From Bacilli bacterium (GTDB lineage Bacteria > Bacillota_I > Bacilli_A > RF39 > UBA660): 64,000 nucleotides of DNA. A model generated the notes under the pieces. That model was not told the origin of the DNA, did not search any database, and saw only the letters and a list, made by a program, of their open reading frames with translations. The stretch lies in contig JAFYER010000008.1 in assembly GCA_017544165.1 (NCBI GenBank), positions 1 through 64,000 of the forward strand, read 5' to 3'. The position numbers were made by a program, and so were the translations under genes. Shown piece by piece: positions 1 through 10,891 of this stretch (the stretch's first letter is position 1; each line of letters opens with the position of its first letter).

Positions 1-8
1 AAACACTG

Positions 9-644
9 CTAAGCGCAGCGTTCATCTTCAAAATCAATAACTTTGTCTTCGGAAGGTAGTTTTTCAAAAACTATCTTTTGTTTTTTAGAGGATGATTTAC
101 CAGAACCATCAGTAATTGTGTATTTAATCCAGTATTGGTCAATATTTTTTTGCTCATCAACTTCGTGACATATAATATGAGTTATTTCATATTCATCGCT
201 ATCATCCCAAGCTGTTAAGTGTTTATAATTAATATCTTTAATACTTATAACATTATAAACATTATCATTAAACTTAATCGTAGGGGTAGCTACATCAATT
301 TTGCCATTATATGTTTCAACATATTTTGTTCCTTTTTTTGGATTGGCTACCCAGCCAGTTCCAGTGTTTTTAAGCTTAATTTTATACCAATAATTTCCTG
401 TGTTATTAACTTCATAATCTTCGATAGTAAATACTTCACCTTTTTTGACAGTATCTAAAATTTTAGAATGTTGATTGGCTTCATCGCGAACATTTAATTC
501 ATCAACAAGCACTTCAAGATACCAACCTTTCTTTACTTTTTCCTCATATTTTTTATTATCAATATTGTGTTTAATTGTTTTAATACCTAGGAATGCAAGC
601 CAAAAGGCTATAACTATTAAAAATAAAGTAAAGATTTTTTTCAT
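9..644 (-). CDS. secreted or membrane-anchored SH3-domain protein
   Basis: A 211-residue protein with one N-terminal hydrophobic segment (about residues 4-21) that can act as signal anchor or signal peptide. Residues about 48-98 read like a bacterial SH3 (SH3b) domain: an LNVRDEAN start, a KKGEVF turn and a GTGWVAN end. Such domains usually bind peptidoglycan in cell-wall proteins. The rest (about 100-211) matches nothing I recognise; it has two Cys (near residue 159 and at the C-terminus). The start is supported by GGGAGG just upstream. It diverges from pcrA; on its strand a TTGCAA/TATGAT pair with an 18-bp spacer lies upstream. Exact role unknown. Confidence 0.75.
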   Translation of the reverse strand: MKKIFTLFLIVIAFWLAFLGIKTIKHNIDNKKYEEKVKKGWYLEVLVDELNVRDEANQHSKILDTVKKGEVFTIEDYEVNNTGNYWYKIKLKNTGTGWVANPKKGTKYVETYNGKIDVATPTIKFNDNVYNVISIKDINYKHLTAWDDSDEYEITHIICHEVDEQKNIDQYWIKYTITDGSGKSSSKKQKIVFEKLPSEDKVIDFEDERCA

Positions 645-763
645 ATATACTACCTCCCAAATAAAATATCATATTTTTGCTATTTATTCAATTGCAATAC
701 TTTGTAAAGTTTCTTTTTTTATATGTATTAATTTGTTATAATATTTATTAATAAGGTGATAAA

Positions 764-2851
764 ATGAGTTACTTAGATAGTTTAAATACAAATCAATTAG
801 AGGCGGTAAAACATATAGATGGACCATGCCTTGTTGTTGCCGGCGCTGGCTCTGGTAAGACTAAAGTTTTAACAACGCGAATTGCTTATCTTATTGATAG
901 TGGTGTAAGATCAAGCAACATTTTAGCAATCACTTTTACAAATAAAGCGGCTAATGAGATGCGAACTAGAGTAGAAAATTTAATCGGAGCTCATAGTGCT
1001 TTCGTGGGGACGTTTCACTCTTTTGGTTTAAAGATAATCAAGGAAAATACGGAAGTTTTAGGAATGTCTAAAAACTTTACGATTATTGATACTGAAGATG
1101 TAAATAGTGTAATAAAGAAGATTCTAAAGGATTTAAATATTGATTCTAAAGAGTATTCACCAGCCTTTATTAGAAATAAAATATCCTTTATTAAAAATAA
1201 TATGTTATCAGAATCTGATATTGATAAATTTTTAACATCTCCTCCTGAAAAGATTGCTGTAAGAGTATATTATGAATATGAAAAAATTTTAAAGAGAAAT
1301 AATACAATTGATTTTGATGATTTACTTAAAAAACCAGTTGAATTATTTAATAAATATCCTGAAATACTTGAAAAATATCAAGAACACTATCCATATATAT
1401 TAATTGATGAATATCAAGATACTAACGAAGTTCAATATAAAATGGTAAGACTGCTTGCTAAGAAATATCGAAACCTTTTTGTAGTCGGAGATCCCTCTCA
1501 ATCAATTTATGCTTTCAGAGGTGCTAATTTCCAAAATATTTTAAATTTTGAAAAAGACTATCCTGATTGTAATGTTATTAAATTACCTCAGAATTATCGA
1601 AGTACCCAGACAATTTTAAATGCCGCGAATGATGTCATAAAAAACAATAAAGAAAGAAAAGATATTGACTTATTTAGTAATCTTGGAACAGGAAGAAAAA
1701 TTAAATATTTTAGGGCTTTCAATGATGAAGCGGAAGTAGCCAAAGTAGTAAGTGAAATAAAAGATTTATTACTCGAAGGATATAAAAAGAAAGATATAGC
1801 TATTTTTTATCGAACCAATGCTCAATCAAGAGCTATCGAAGACAAAATGGTTAAAGAAAATATACCTTATAAAGTATATGGAAGTTATTACTTTTATAAA
1901 AGAAAAGAAATAAAAGATTTACTTGCTTATTTAAAACTGATAGCTAATCATGATGATGACATATCTTTAAAGAGAATTATAAATGAGCCAAAAAGAAAAA
2001 TTGGTGAAAAAACGATTGATAATTTAGAAAATTTAGCTATAGCTGGCAACACTTCAATGTTTAATGCTATCTCATCTGGCAAAGAATTAGAATTTAAGGA
2101 ACTAATTATTGATCTTACTAAAGATGTTGAAAGTTTATCTTTAACAGAGCTTATTGATGCTGTTTTAGAAAAAAGTAAGATGAAAGAGGTTTTAGAAAAA
2201 GATAAAACTTTAGAAAGCGATTTGCGATTAGAAAACTTAATGGAGTTTAAAAGTGTTACTGAAAATTATGAAAAAGTAACAGGCAGTGTCAATTTAAATG
2301 ACTTTTTAGAGGAAGTAAGTTTAGTAGCCGATGCCGCGGATTATTCGGAAGATGGTGATGCGATAACTTTAATGACCGTTCATAGTGCTAAGGGGCTTGA
2401 ATTTAAAGTTGTCTTTATTATCGGCCTTGAGGAAAATATTTTACCACATGTCAATAGTTTATTTGATGAATCACAGCTTGAGGAAGAACGTAGACTAATG
2501 TATGTAGCTATCACTAGGGCAAAAGAAAGATTATATTTCTTAAATGCCCAGAAAAGAATGTTATTTGGTAGAATAACAGTTAATCAACCGAGTCGTTTCA
2601 TAAGCGAAATTAATTCAGATTTACTCGAAGTAGAAAATCAACAACTTGAAACCGCTAAGATTAATAAATCCCTTTTATATGATGAACAAGGAAATGGAGC
2701 CGATTATAAAAAAGGTGATTTAGTAGCACATATTACATATGGAAAAGGCATTGTTATGGATGTCGATGAACGATTTATTACAATTGCTTTTAATTATAAA
2801 ATAGGAACAAAAAAATTATTGAAAAATTATAAAGGTTTAAAGAAGGTGTAA
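764..2851 (+). CDS. pcrA: ATP-dependent DNA helicase PcrA/UvrD family
   Basis: Superfamily 1A 3'-5' helicase of 695 residues, used in replication restart and nucleotide excision repair in Gram-positive bacteria. The Q-motif (NTNQLEAV) is at about residues 8-15, the Walker A GAGSGKT at 27-33 and the Walker B DEYQD at 215-219. QNYRST and the MTVHSAKGLEF and YVAITRAKE motifs follow in order. The last 50 residues (KGDLVAHITYGKGIV...) are the Tudor-like domain that binds RNA polymerase in PcrA. AAGGTG precedes the ATG, and a TATAAT (737-742) lies upstream. It is followed after 2 nt by a nucleotidyltransferase and then ligA; pcrA-ligA adjacency is common in Bacillota. Confidence 0.97.
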   Translation: MSYLDSLNTNQLEAVKHIDGPCLVVAGAGSGKTKVLTTRIAYLIDSGVRSSNILAITFTNKAANEMRTRVENLIGAHSAFVGTFHSFGLKIIKENTEVLGMSKNFTIIDTEDVNSVIKKILKDLNIDSKEYSPAFIRNKISFIKNNMLSESDIDKFLTSPPEKIAVRVYYEYEKILKRNNTIDFDDLLKKPVELFNKYPEILEKYQEHYPYILIDEYQDTNEVQYKMVRLLAKKYRNLFVVGDPSQSIYAFRGANFQNILNFEKDYPDCNVIKLPQNYRSTQTILNAANDVIKNNKERKDIDLFSNLGTGRKIKYFRAFNDEAEVAKVVSEIKDLLLEGYKKKDIAIFYRTNAQSRAIEDKMVKENIPYKVYGSYYFYKRKEIKDLLAYLKLIANHDDDISLKRIINEPKRKIGEKTIDNLENLAIAGNTSMFNAISSGKELEFKELIIDLTKDVESLSLTELIDAVLEKSKMKEVLEKDKTLESDLRLENLMEFKSVTENYEKVTGSVNLNDFLEEVSLVADAADYSEDGDAITLMTVHSAKGLEFKVVFIIGLEENILPHVNSLFDESQLEEERRLMYVAITRAKERLYFLNAQKRMLFGRITVNQPSRFISEINSDLLEVENQQLETAKINKSLLYDEQGNGADYKKGDLVAHITYGKGIVMDVDERFITIAFNYKIGTKKLLKNYKGLKKV

Positions 2852-2853
2852 AA

Positions 2854-5749
<2,896 letters not shown>

Positions 5750-5770
5750 ATCTTATCTACCAAAACCCTC

Positions 5771-5799
5771 TTGATATATATATATATATATAGTACAAT
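5771..5799 (+). promoter_or_regulatory. promoter with a TA-repeat spacer, candidate phase-variable switch
   Basis: TTGATA (5771-5776) and TACAAT (5794-5799) are separated by exactly 17 bp. The spacer consists almost entirely of alternating T and A. The start codon of the downstream surface protein is at 5821, after an AGAGGT ribosome site. Gain or loss of one TA unit would change the spacing to 19 or 15 bp, which normally weakens a sigma-A promoter. That the element switches is inference; the geometry is seen directly. Confidence 0.75.
5774..5792. repeat. (AT)n dinucleotide tract
   Basis: A 19-nt uninterrupted alternating A/T tract (about 9.5 dinucleotide units) between the -35 and -10 boxes of the surface-protein gene at 5821. 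It is the longest dinucleotide repeat I noticed in the window. Such tracts are prone to slipped-strand mispairing. Confidence 0.9.
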
Positions 5800-5820
5800 G
5801 GGAAAAAGTAGAGGTATGGT

Positions 5821-7317
5821 ATGAAAAAAGATATTAAAAAAACTACTATTTTTTCTATTTCTTGCGTTACTATAACAGCTATATTAGTAATTATAATGTT
5901 TGCATCGACATTTTATTTTAAAGACAAAAACGAAGTAATATTAAGTGATGGTATGTCGATAGCCATGTATGTAGATAATAACGAAGTAGCAAACTTAAAT
6001 GATGTACCTTCGGGGTATGTTATTGATACTACCCAAAGTTATTGTTATAAAACCGATCGAAACACACCCGATACTGGAGCAATTTTGCAAACTAATGGCA
6101 GTGGTGAACATATCATAGGCAATCTAGTAAAAAATGAAAAATGCATGTTATATTTTAAACCATCATTAGCTACTTGGCTTGTTAATAGTGCTCCAAGAAG
6201 TGGGATAGATGCCGTATCAAGTAGTAATTGGATACTGACTTCTGATCATACAAATGAATGGCGTTATGCGGGGAAGAATCCTGATAATTACATCCAGTTT
6301 AATGGAGAACTATGGCGCATAATCGGTGTAATGCCCAATATGACATATTGTACAGGCACATATGGTAATGCAAATGAATGTAATACAACTGCAACAGGTA
6401 GTTTAGTAAAAATAATTAGAAATCAAACAATCAATGGTAGTAACATGCGCTGGGATTATAAAACTACAGCCGTTGGCTCTGCAACTTCGGGATATGGCTC
6501 TAATGATTGGAGTGATAGTCAGTTAATGCTTATGCTCAATGGAACTAATTATTTAAAAACCGGTTATGATGTAAATGGAAATCAGCTGCATACTAGCTAT
6601 ACAATAACAAGTAATGTAGTAGCAGGAAATAATCGTAACTATTATAATGCATCTTATAGCTATTTGGATGGAAATGGAACAACGGTGTATGTGCCTAGCC
6701 AGGCTTCGGCAGCACAAAATGGTTATACAGCTACAAGTGGAACTTTAACAAAAAAAATTGAAGCGTCTGCTCTTTCAAAAATAGCAACAGTCAAATGGGA
6801 TTTGTATGGAACAAATAGTGATACAACTGCAGCTGAAGGTAGTCCATCAGCTTTTTACAATAAAGAAAGAAATATAAATAGTTTAGGAGCAGTATATACA
6901 AATTCATCACTTCTTGAAAACAGGCCAGTATATTGGTATGGAAAAATAGGACTAATGTACCCCAGTGATTATGGATATGCCACAAATGGAGGAAGCACTT
7001 ACAATAGAAGTGTTTGTTTAAATTATCAAATGTCTGGATGGAATAGTGATAGTTATAAAACAGATTGTGCCGCTAATAGTTACTTATGGTATAGAAATAT
7101 AACGTCAACAGCCCCTGGAACATCAGGCAATAGTTCTTTTACATTAAGCCCCCGTTCAAGTTATGCTTACCAAGTGTTTTCTGTTGATAGTTCTGGAAAG
7201 ATTAACGTTCCTACTTGTTCTAATAACCTCGGGGTTCGCCCTGTTTTATACTTAAAGGCTGATACCATATTTACTGGTGGATCTGGCACTTGGAATGATC
7301 CATATACAATAGTTTAA
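5821..7317 (+). CDS. surface protein, RPVLYL/DPYTI lectin-like family, paralog 1
   Basis: A 498-residue protein with an N-terminal membrane segment (about 10-33) and a long exported region. Residues about 40-117 share a small module (DVPSGYVID... then paired Cys) with the protein at 31300. Residues about 118-498 are the domain common to five proteins here: a WRYAGKNPDNYIQFNGELWRI-type block near the start, NDWSDSQLMLMLNG in the middle, a WYGKIGLMYPSDYGYAT block, then SPRSS...VRPVLYLK and a final GTWNDPYTI. The overall order resembles C-type-lectin/FGE-like surface domains; this is by pattern only. No sorting signal or second membrane helix is seen. Its promoter spacer is a TA repeat and it ends in its own terminator, so expression is probably independent. 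Confidence 0.8.
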   Translation: MKKDIKKTTIFSISCVTITAILVIIMFASTFYFKDKNEVILSDGMSIAMYVDNNEVANLNDVPSGYVIDTTQSYCYKTDRNTPDTGAILQTNGSGEHIIGNLVKNEKCMLYFKPSLATWLVNSAPRSGIDAVSSSNWILTSDHTNEWRYAGKNPDNYIQFNGELWRIIGVMPNMTYCTGTYGNANECNTTATGSLVKIIRNQTINGSNMRWDYKTTAVGSATSGYGSNDWSDSQLMLMLNGTNYLKTGYDVNGNQLHTSYTITSNVVAGNNRNYYNASYSYLDGNGTTVYVPSQASAAQNGYTATSGTLTKKIEASALSKIATVKWDLYGTNSDTTAAEGSPSAFYNKERNINSLGAVYTNSSLLENRPVYWYGKIGLMYPSDYGYATNGGSTYNRSVCLNYQMSGWNSDSYKTDCAANSYLWYRNITSTAPGTSGNSSFTLSPRSSYAYQVFSVDSSGKINVPTCSNNLGVRPVLYLKADTIFTGGSGTWNDPYTIV

Positions 7318-7338
7318 GTGGAGGAATCCACTTTTTTG
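7316..7338 (+). terminator. terminator of surface protein paralog 1
   Basis: AAGTGG (7316-7321) and CCACTT (7328-7333) flank a 6-nt loop and run into T residues. The stop codon TAA ends at 7317, so stop and hairpin overlap. Confidence 0.8.
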
Positions 7339-7418
7339 TTTGGTTAATGTGGTTTAAATGTTAGATTTGAATAAATTTATATTGTGTAGTATAATGTTAA
7401 TACTTAAGAAGGTGAATA

Positions 7419-7898
7419 ATGAAAAAATTATGGCGTGAAAATAGGGTATTACTCCTTTTAATAACGATATTAATTATTTGTTTTATTGCAATTGTTTGCG
7501 TTGCATTAACATTTTTTTATTCTAAAAATGTAAGTAGTTATGGAACAAGACTAGATGGTATTGAAAAACATCCTGTAAGTGATAAATTTAAAAATAAATA
7601 TGAAGATGCTCTTTTAGAAAATGAAGAGGTAACTAAAGTAAAAATAAATGTTAAAGGTCGAGTAATTTATGTCCATTTACATTTTGCAGACGAAGTCTCT
7701 TTAGAGGATGCTAAAAGTCTAGCAATTGATTCTTTAGAGTTGTTTGATGAAAAAATATTATCATATTATGATATAAATTTTGCTTTAAAAAATAGTGAAT
7801 TTATTATGTATGGTGCTAAAAATACGATAACTGACCACGTATCATGGAATAATAATACAGAAATAGTAGTTGAGGAAGAAGAAACTGATGAAGACTAA
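7419..7898 (+). CDS. unknown membrane-anchored protein
   Basis: A 159-residue protein not recognised. A short basic N-terminus is followed by one hydrophobic segment (about 10-34); the remaining ~125 residues are probably outside the cell and end in an acidic tail (EEEETDED). AAGGTG lies 5 nt before the ATG and TATAAT further upstream, so it begins an operon. The next gene starts inside its 3' end (11-nt overlap), suggesting that it works with the substrate-binding/GGDEF-like receptor. Function unknown. Confidence 0.75.
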   Translation: MKKLWRENRVLLLLITILIICFIAIVCVALTFFYSKNVSSYGTRLDGIEKHPVSDKFKNKYEDALLENEEVTKVKINVKGRVIYVHLHFADEVSLEDAKSLAIDSLELFDEKILSYYDINFALKNSEFIMYGAKNTITDHVSWNNNTEIVVEEEETDED

Positions 7899-9900
7899 AA
7901 AAATTGCCTTAATTGGGGTTATTTGTGTGATAACTCTTGTGGCACTAGGTATAGTTTTATACTTAATAAAAAACGCAAGTGGACTTACCATAAATGAAAA
8001 AAATTGGCTCGATCAAGCTAGACAATCAGGCCAAGTTATCAATATTAATGTTATAAATGATGCCGACGTATTTGGAAGTAATGGTGCCGGAGTCTTTTAT
8101 GACTTTATTAATGATTTTAAAACTGATTATAGTTTAAATATTAATGAAATAACTTATAATTATGGATCTGTCAGTAATGATATTTCTTTAGGCATAAAGA
8201 CTAATTTAAATGAATTTGATAAGATTTTTTATACTGACCATTATGTCTTGGTGGGTAAGAATTACACAATAATAAACAAAATAAGCAATCTTAATGGTAA
8301 AAATGTTGGTGTTTTAAGTAGTGAACTTGCTTATATATCAAATTATTTAAAAGATTCAACAATTATCTATAAAACATATGATAATAAAGATAGTTTATTA
8401 ACTTCTTTTAATGATAATGAATATATTATTGTACCTTTGCATTTATATTTAAAGGATATTATTAAAAATAATTTAAGAGTTTGTTATCATTTTAGTGATA
8501 TAAATATTTACTTTACTCTTACTACAGGAGATAGTGAACTTAGCAGCATTATTAATAAATATTTTGAAACATGGAAGTCAAAATATAATGATTATTATAA
8601 TGATAATTTATTTGCTTTAGTAACAAATAATTTAAATATATCATCGACTGAGATAGATGCCATGCGAAGTATGACTTATGAATATGGTTATATTAATAAT
8701 TCTCCATATGAAGTTATTTCAGGCGGTAACTATGGTGGTATTGCAGCCGTTTATCTAAAAGGTTTTATTGATTTTGCTGATGTTGATTTTAATTTTAAAA
8801 AGTATAGTAGCTTTAATCGGTTTACTAAAGCCATTGCTAAAGGTAATGTCGATATTTTCTTTGGCTATAGTAATTTAACTAGTGATTTTTCTAAAACGGA
8901 AGGTGGACTTAATAGTTCATATGTAGTAATTGCTAATGTAAAAAATAGTATTGTGGTAAACTCTCTAAATTCCCTTATTGGCAAAACTGTATATGTTGAT
9001 AAGAATTCTATTTTTGTTAAATATTTAAGTGCCGTTAATGGTATTGATATTAAATATTACAGTAGTAATAAGGATCTTGTTCGGTTAAATAAAAAAGATG
9101 AAATAATATTACTTGATAAAAATATTTTTGAATATTATAAATCTCACGGATTAGAGAATTATTCCGTTCGTTTTGAAAATAATTTAGATTACATTTATGG
9201 ATTTAATGTTAAAAATAGTAGTGCAATGTATAAACTTTTAAATGCTTATTTAAATATTTCGGATCCAAATCAAATATTAATTGAAGGGTTGTATAATCAC
9301 GAAAAAACGGTTAGATCAGGTAGAGTAATAGGATTTGTTGCTAAATATTTTATTGCCGTCGTATGTATTTTAGTTGTGGTTTTATTGATGTTTATTAAAA
9401 AAACAAAGAAAATAGTAATCGCTAAAAAAATAAAGAAAGATGATAAAATTCGTTTTATTGATCAATTAACTCTTTTGAAAAATCGGAGTTATTTATCTGA
9501 AAATATTAAAAAATGGGGTAATAATAATATTTATCCTCAGACAATACTTGTTATCGATTTAAACCATTTACAATCAATTAATGATGTCGAAGGATATGAA
9601 GAGGGTGACAAACAAATTAAAGCGGCCGCTAATGCATTAATAAAGACCCAACTTGATAATTCAGACATTATTCGAACTGACGGAAATGAGTTTGTTGTTT
9701 ATATGGTAGGATATTCCCAAAAACAAATAACAAATTATATACATAAATTAAATAGAGAATTTAAAAAATTACCTTATAATTATGGCGCTGAATATGGTTA
9801 TTCAATGATTTTAGATGATATTAAGACAATTGAGGATGCATTAAATGAAGCAACTAAAATTTTAAAAGAAAAAAAGGAAGAAAATGAAAAAAAGAATTAA
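7888..9900 (+). CDS. receptor with extracellular solute-binding-like region and degenerate GGDEF domain
   Basis: From the ATG at 7888 the protein has 670 residues; a TTG 18 nt earlier is possible, but GAGGAAG at 7872-7878 fits the ATG. A first membrane helix (about 5-25) and a second one (about 485-508) enclose some 450 extracellular residues that look like two periplasmic-binding (SBP_bac_3-type) lobes or repeats. The cytoplasmic end (about 525-665) follows the GGDEF fold: DQLTLLKNRSYL, DLNHLQSINDVEGYEEGD, then RTDGNEF in place of GG(D/E)EF. The first Gly and the third residue of the signature are replaced, so diguanylate cyclase activity is doubtful; it may bind nucleotide or a partner. It overlaps both neighbours, so the three genes are co-transcribed. 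Confidence 0.8.
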   Translation: MKTKKIALIGVICVITLVALGIVLYLIKNASGLTINEKNWLDQARQSGQVININVINDADVFGSNGAGVFYDFINDFKTDYSLNINEITYNYGSVSNDISLGIKTNLNEFDKIFYTDHYVLVGKNYTIINKISNLNGKNVGVLSSELAYISNYLKDSTIIYKTYDNKDSLLTSFNDNEYIIVPLHLYLKDIIKNNLRVCYHFSDINIYFTLTTGDSELSSIINKYFETWKSKYNDYYNDNLFALVTNNLNISSTEIDAMRSMTYEYGYINNSPYEVISGGNYGGIAAVYLKGFIDFADVDFNFKKYSSFNRFTKAIAKGNVDIFFGYSNLTSDFSKTEGGLNSSYVVIANVKNSIVVNSLNSLIGKTVYVDKNSIFVKYLSAVNGIDIKYYSSNKDLVRLNKKDEIILLDKNIFEYYKSHGLENYSVRFENNLDYIYGFNVKNSSAMYKLLNAYLNISDPNQILIEGLYNHEKTVRSGRVIGFVAKYFIAVVCILVVVLLMFIKKTKKIVIAKKIKKDDKIRFIDQLTLLKNRSYLSENIKKWGNNNIYPQTILVIDLNHLQSINDVEGYEEGDKQIKAAANALIKTQLDNSDIIRTDGNEFVVYMVGYSQKQITNYIHKLNREFKKLPYNYGAEYGYSMILDDIKTIEDALNEATKILKEKKEENEKKN

Positions 9901-10732
9901 AGATTTTTTCACAAGAATTATCAAAGTTAATAAAAGACCAGATATGATACTACTTCCTGGTCAATTAGCTTTTTTTCTTGTTTTAGCAACTATTCCTACG
10001 ATTACCTTAATAACTTATGGAGCATCAATTTTAAATCTATCTACTGACTTTTTGAAAAGTTTCTTTGTCAAAGCTTTTTCCAAAGATATAGCGGATTTAC
10101 TTTTAAGTGTTTCCAATGCCTCGAATGCGGGTATTAAATTAACACTTGCGCTATTATTTAGTTACTATATTGCAAGTAATGGGGCATCATCAGTTATTAT
10201 TACGTCAAATCAAATATATGGCCTTGAAAATGGTAGCTGGAGTAAAAGAAGATTAAAAGCTATTTTTATGACTTTTATCTTTGTTCTTATTATTGTTTTT
10301 CTTTTGATTATTCCAATATTTGGTGATCAAATTGTTTATGTCATTCAAAAGGTTAATATGAACCCAAAAGTTACATCGCTAATTGTAACAATATTTAATT
10401 ATTTAAAAAGTCCAATAATGTGGATATTCTTATTTTTACTTATTAAACTGATTTATGTTATGGCTCCAGATAGATATATAAAATCACATAATGCTAATTA
10501 TGGTGCTATCTTTACAACGATTTCCTGGATTTTAACAACAGAGATTTATTCATATTATATTAATAATATTGCTAATTACTCTGCTTTATATGGTAGCCTT
10601 ACCGGAATATGTGTTTTAATGATTTGGTTTTATTTCATCTCTTACTTTTTCGTTATTGGCCTTAGTCTTAATTTTCAAAGAGAAAACGAAGAATTGGAAA
10701 AAACTGCTAGTTTAATTAACTATGATGAGTAA
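9884..10732 (+). CDS. YihY/BrkB-type inner membrane protein
   Basis: A 282-residue protein with about six hydrophobic segments. The order LPGQLAFFLVLATIPTI near residues 25-42, the middle YYIASNGASSVIITSNQIYG and GSLTGICVLMIWFYFISYF near the end is typical of the YihY/BrkB (formerly 'ribonuclease BN') family. Transport of a lipid or envelope precursor has been suggested for the family, but the function is not settled. It starts inside the GGDEF-like gene (17-nt overlap) after AAGGAAG and ends before a terminator at 10741. Confidence 0.88.
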   Translation: MKKRIKDFFTRIIKVNKRPDMILLPGQLAFFLVLATIPTITLITYGASILNLSTDFLKSFFVKAFSKDIADLLLSVSNASNAGIKLTLALLFSYYIASNGASSVIITSNQIYGLENGSWSKRRLKAIFMTFIFVLIIVFLLIIPIFGDQIVYVIQKVNMNPKVTSLIVTIFNYLKSPIMWIFLFLLIKLIYVMAPDRYIKSHNANYGAIFTTISWILTTEIYSYYINNIANYSALYGSLTGICVLMIWFYFISYFFVIGLSLNFQRENEELEKTASLINYDE

Positions 10733-10740
10733 ATATTATA

Positions 10741-10784
10741 AATAGTGCTATTACAGGTATTACTTATATAGCATTATTTTTCTT
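10741..10784 (+). terminator. terminator after the YihY operon
   Basis: AATAGTGCTAT (10741-10751) pairs with ATAGCATTATT (10768-10778) with one G-U pair, followed by a T-rich run. Confidence 0.65.
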
Positions 10785-10811
10785 TAATATCAATCTAGTA
10801 TATTAACTAAC

Positions 10812-10830
10812 GATATTAAGGAGTAATATC
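10812..10830. repeat. short perfect hairpin between two terminators
   Basis: GATATTA (10812-10818) and TAATATC (10824-10830) form a 7-bp stem with a 5-nt loop. It sits between the YihY terminator and a second perfect terminator although no gene is visible between them, so a small RNA is possible. Confidence 0.45.
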
Positions 10831-10833
10831 TAA

Positions 10834-10867
10834 AAAGAAGTATAAAATTGATACTTCTTTTTTTTTA
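10834..10867 (+). terminator. second terminator in the 10733-10891 gap
   Basis: Perfect 10-bp stem AAAGAAGTAT (10834-10843) and ATACTTCTTT (10851-10860) followed by a run of T. Located immediately before the -10 box of the next surface-protein gene. Confidence 0.8.
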
Positions 10868-10891
10868 TTATTTTTGTTATAATAGGGTTAT

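Noticed and set aside
475-741. 88-codon plus-strand frame upstream of pcrA
   Set aside because: It is antisense to the SH3-protein gene and its promoter region, has no ribosome site and consists of low-complexity hydrophobic residues.
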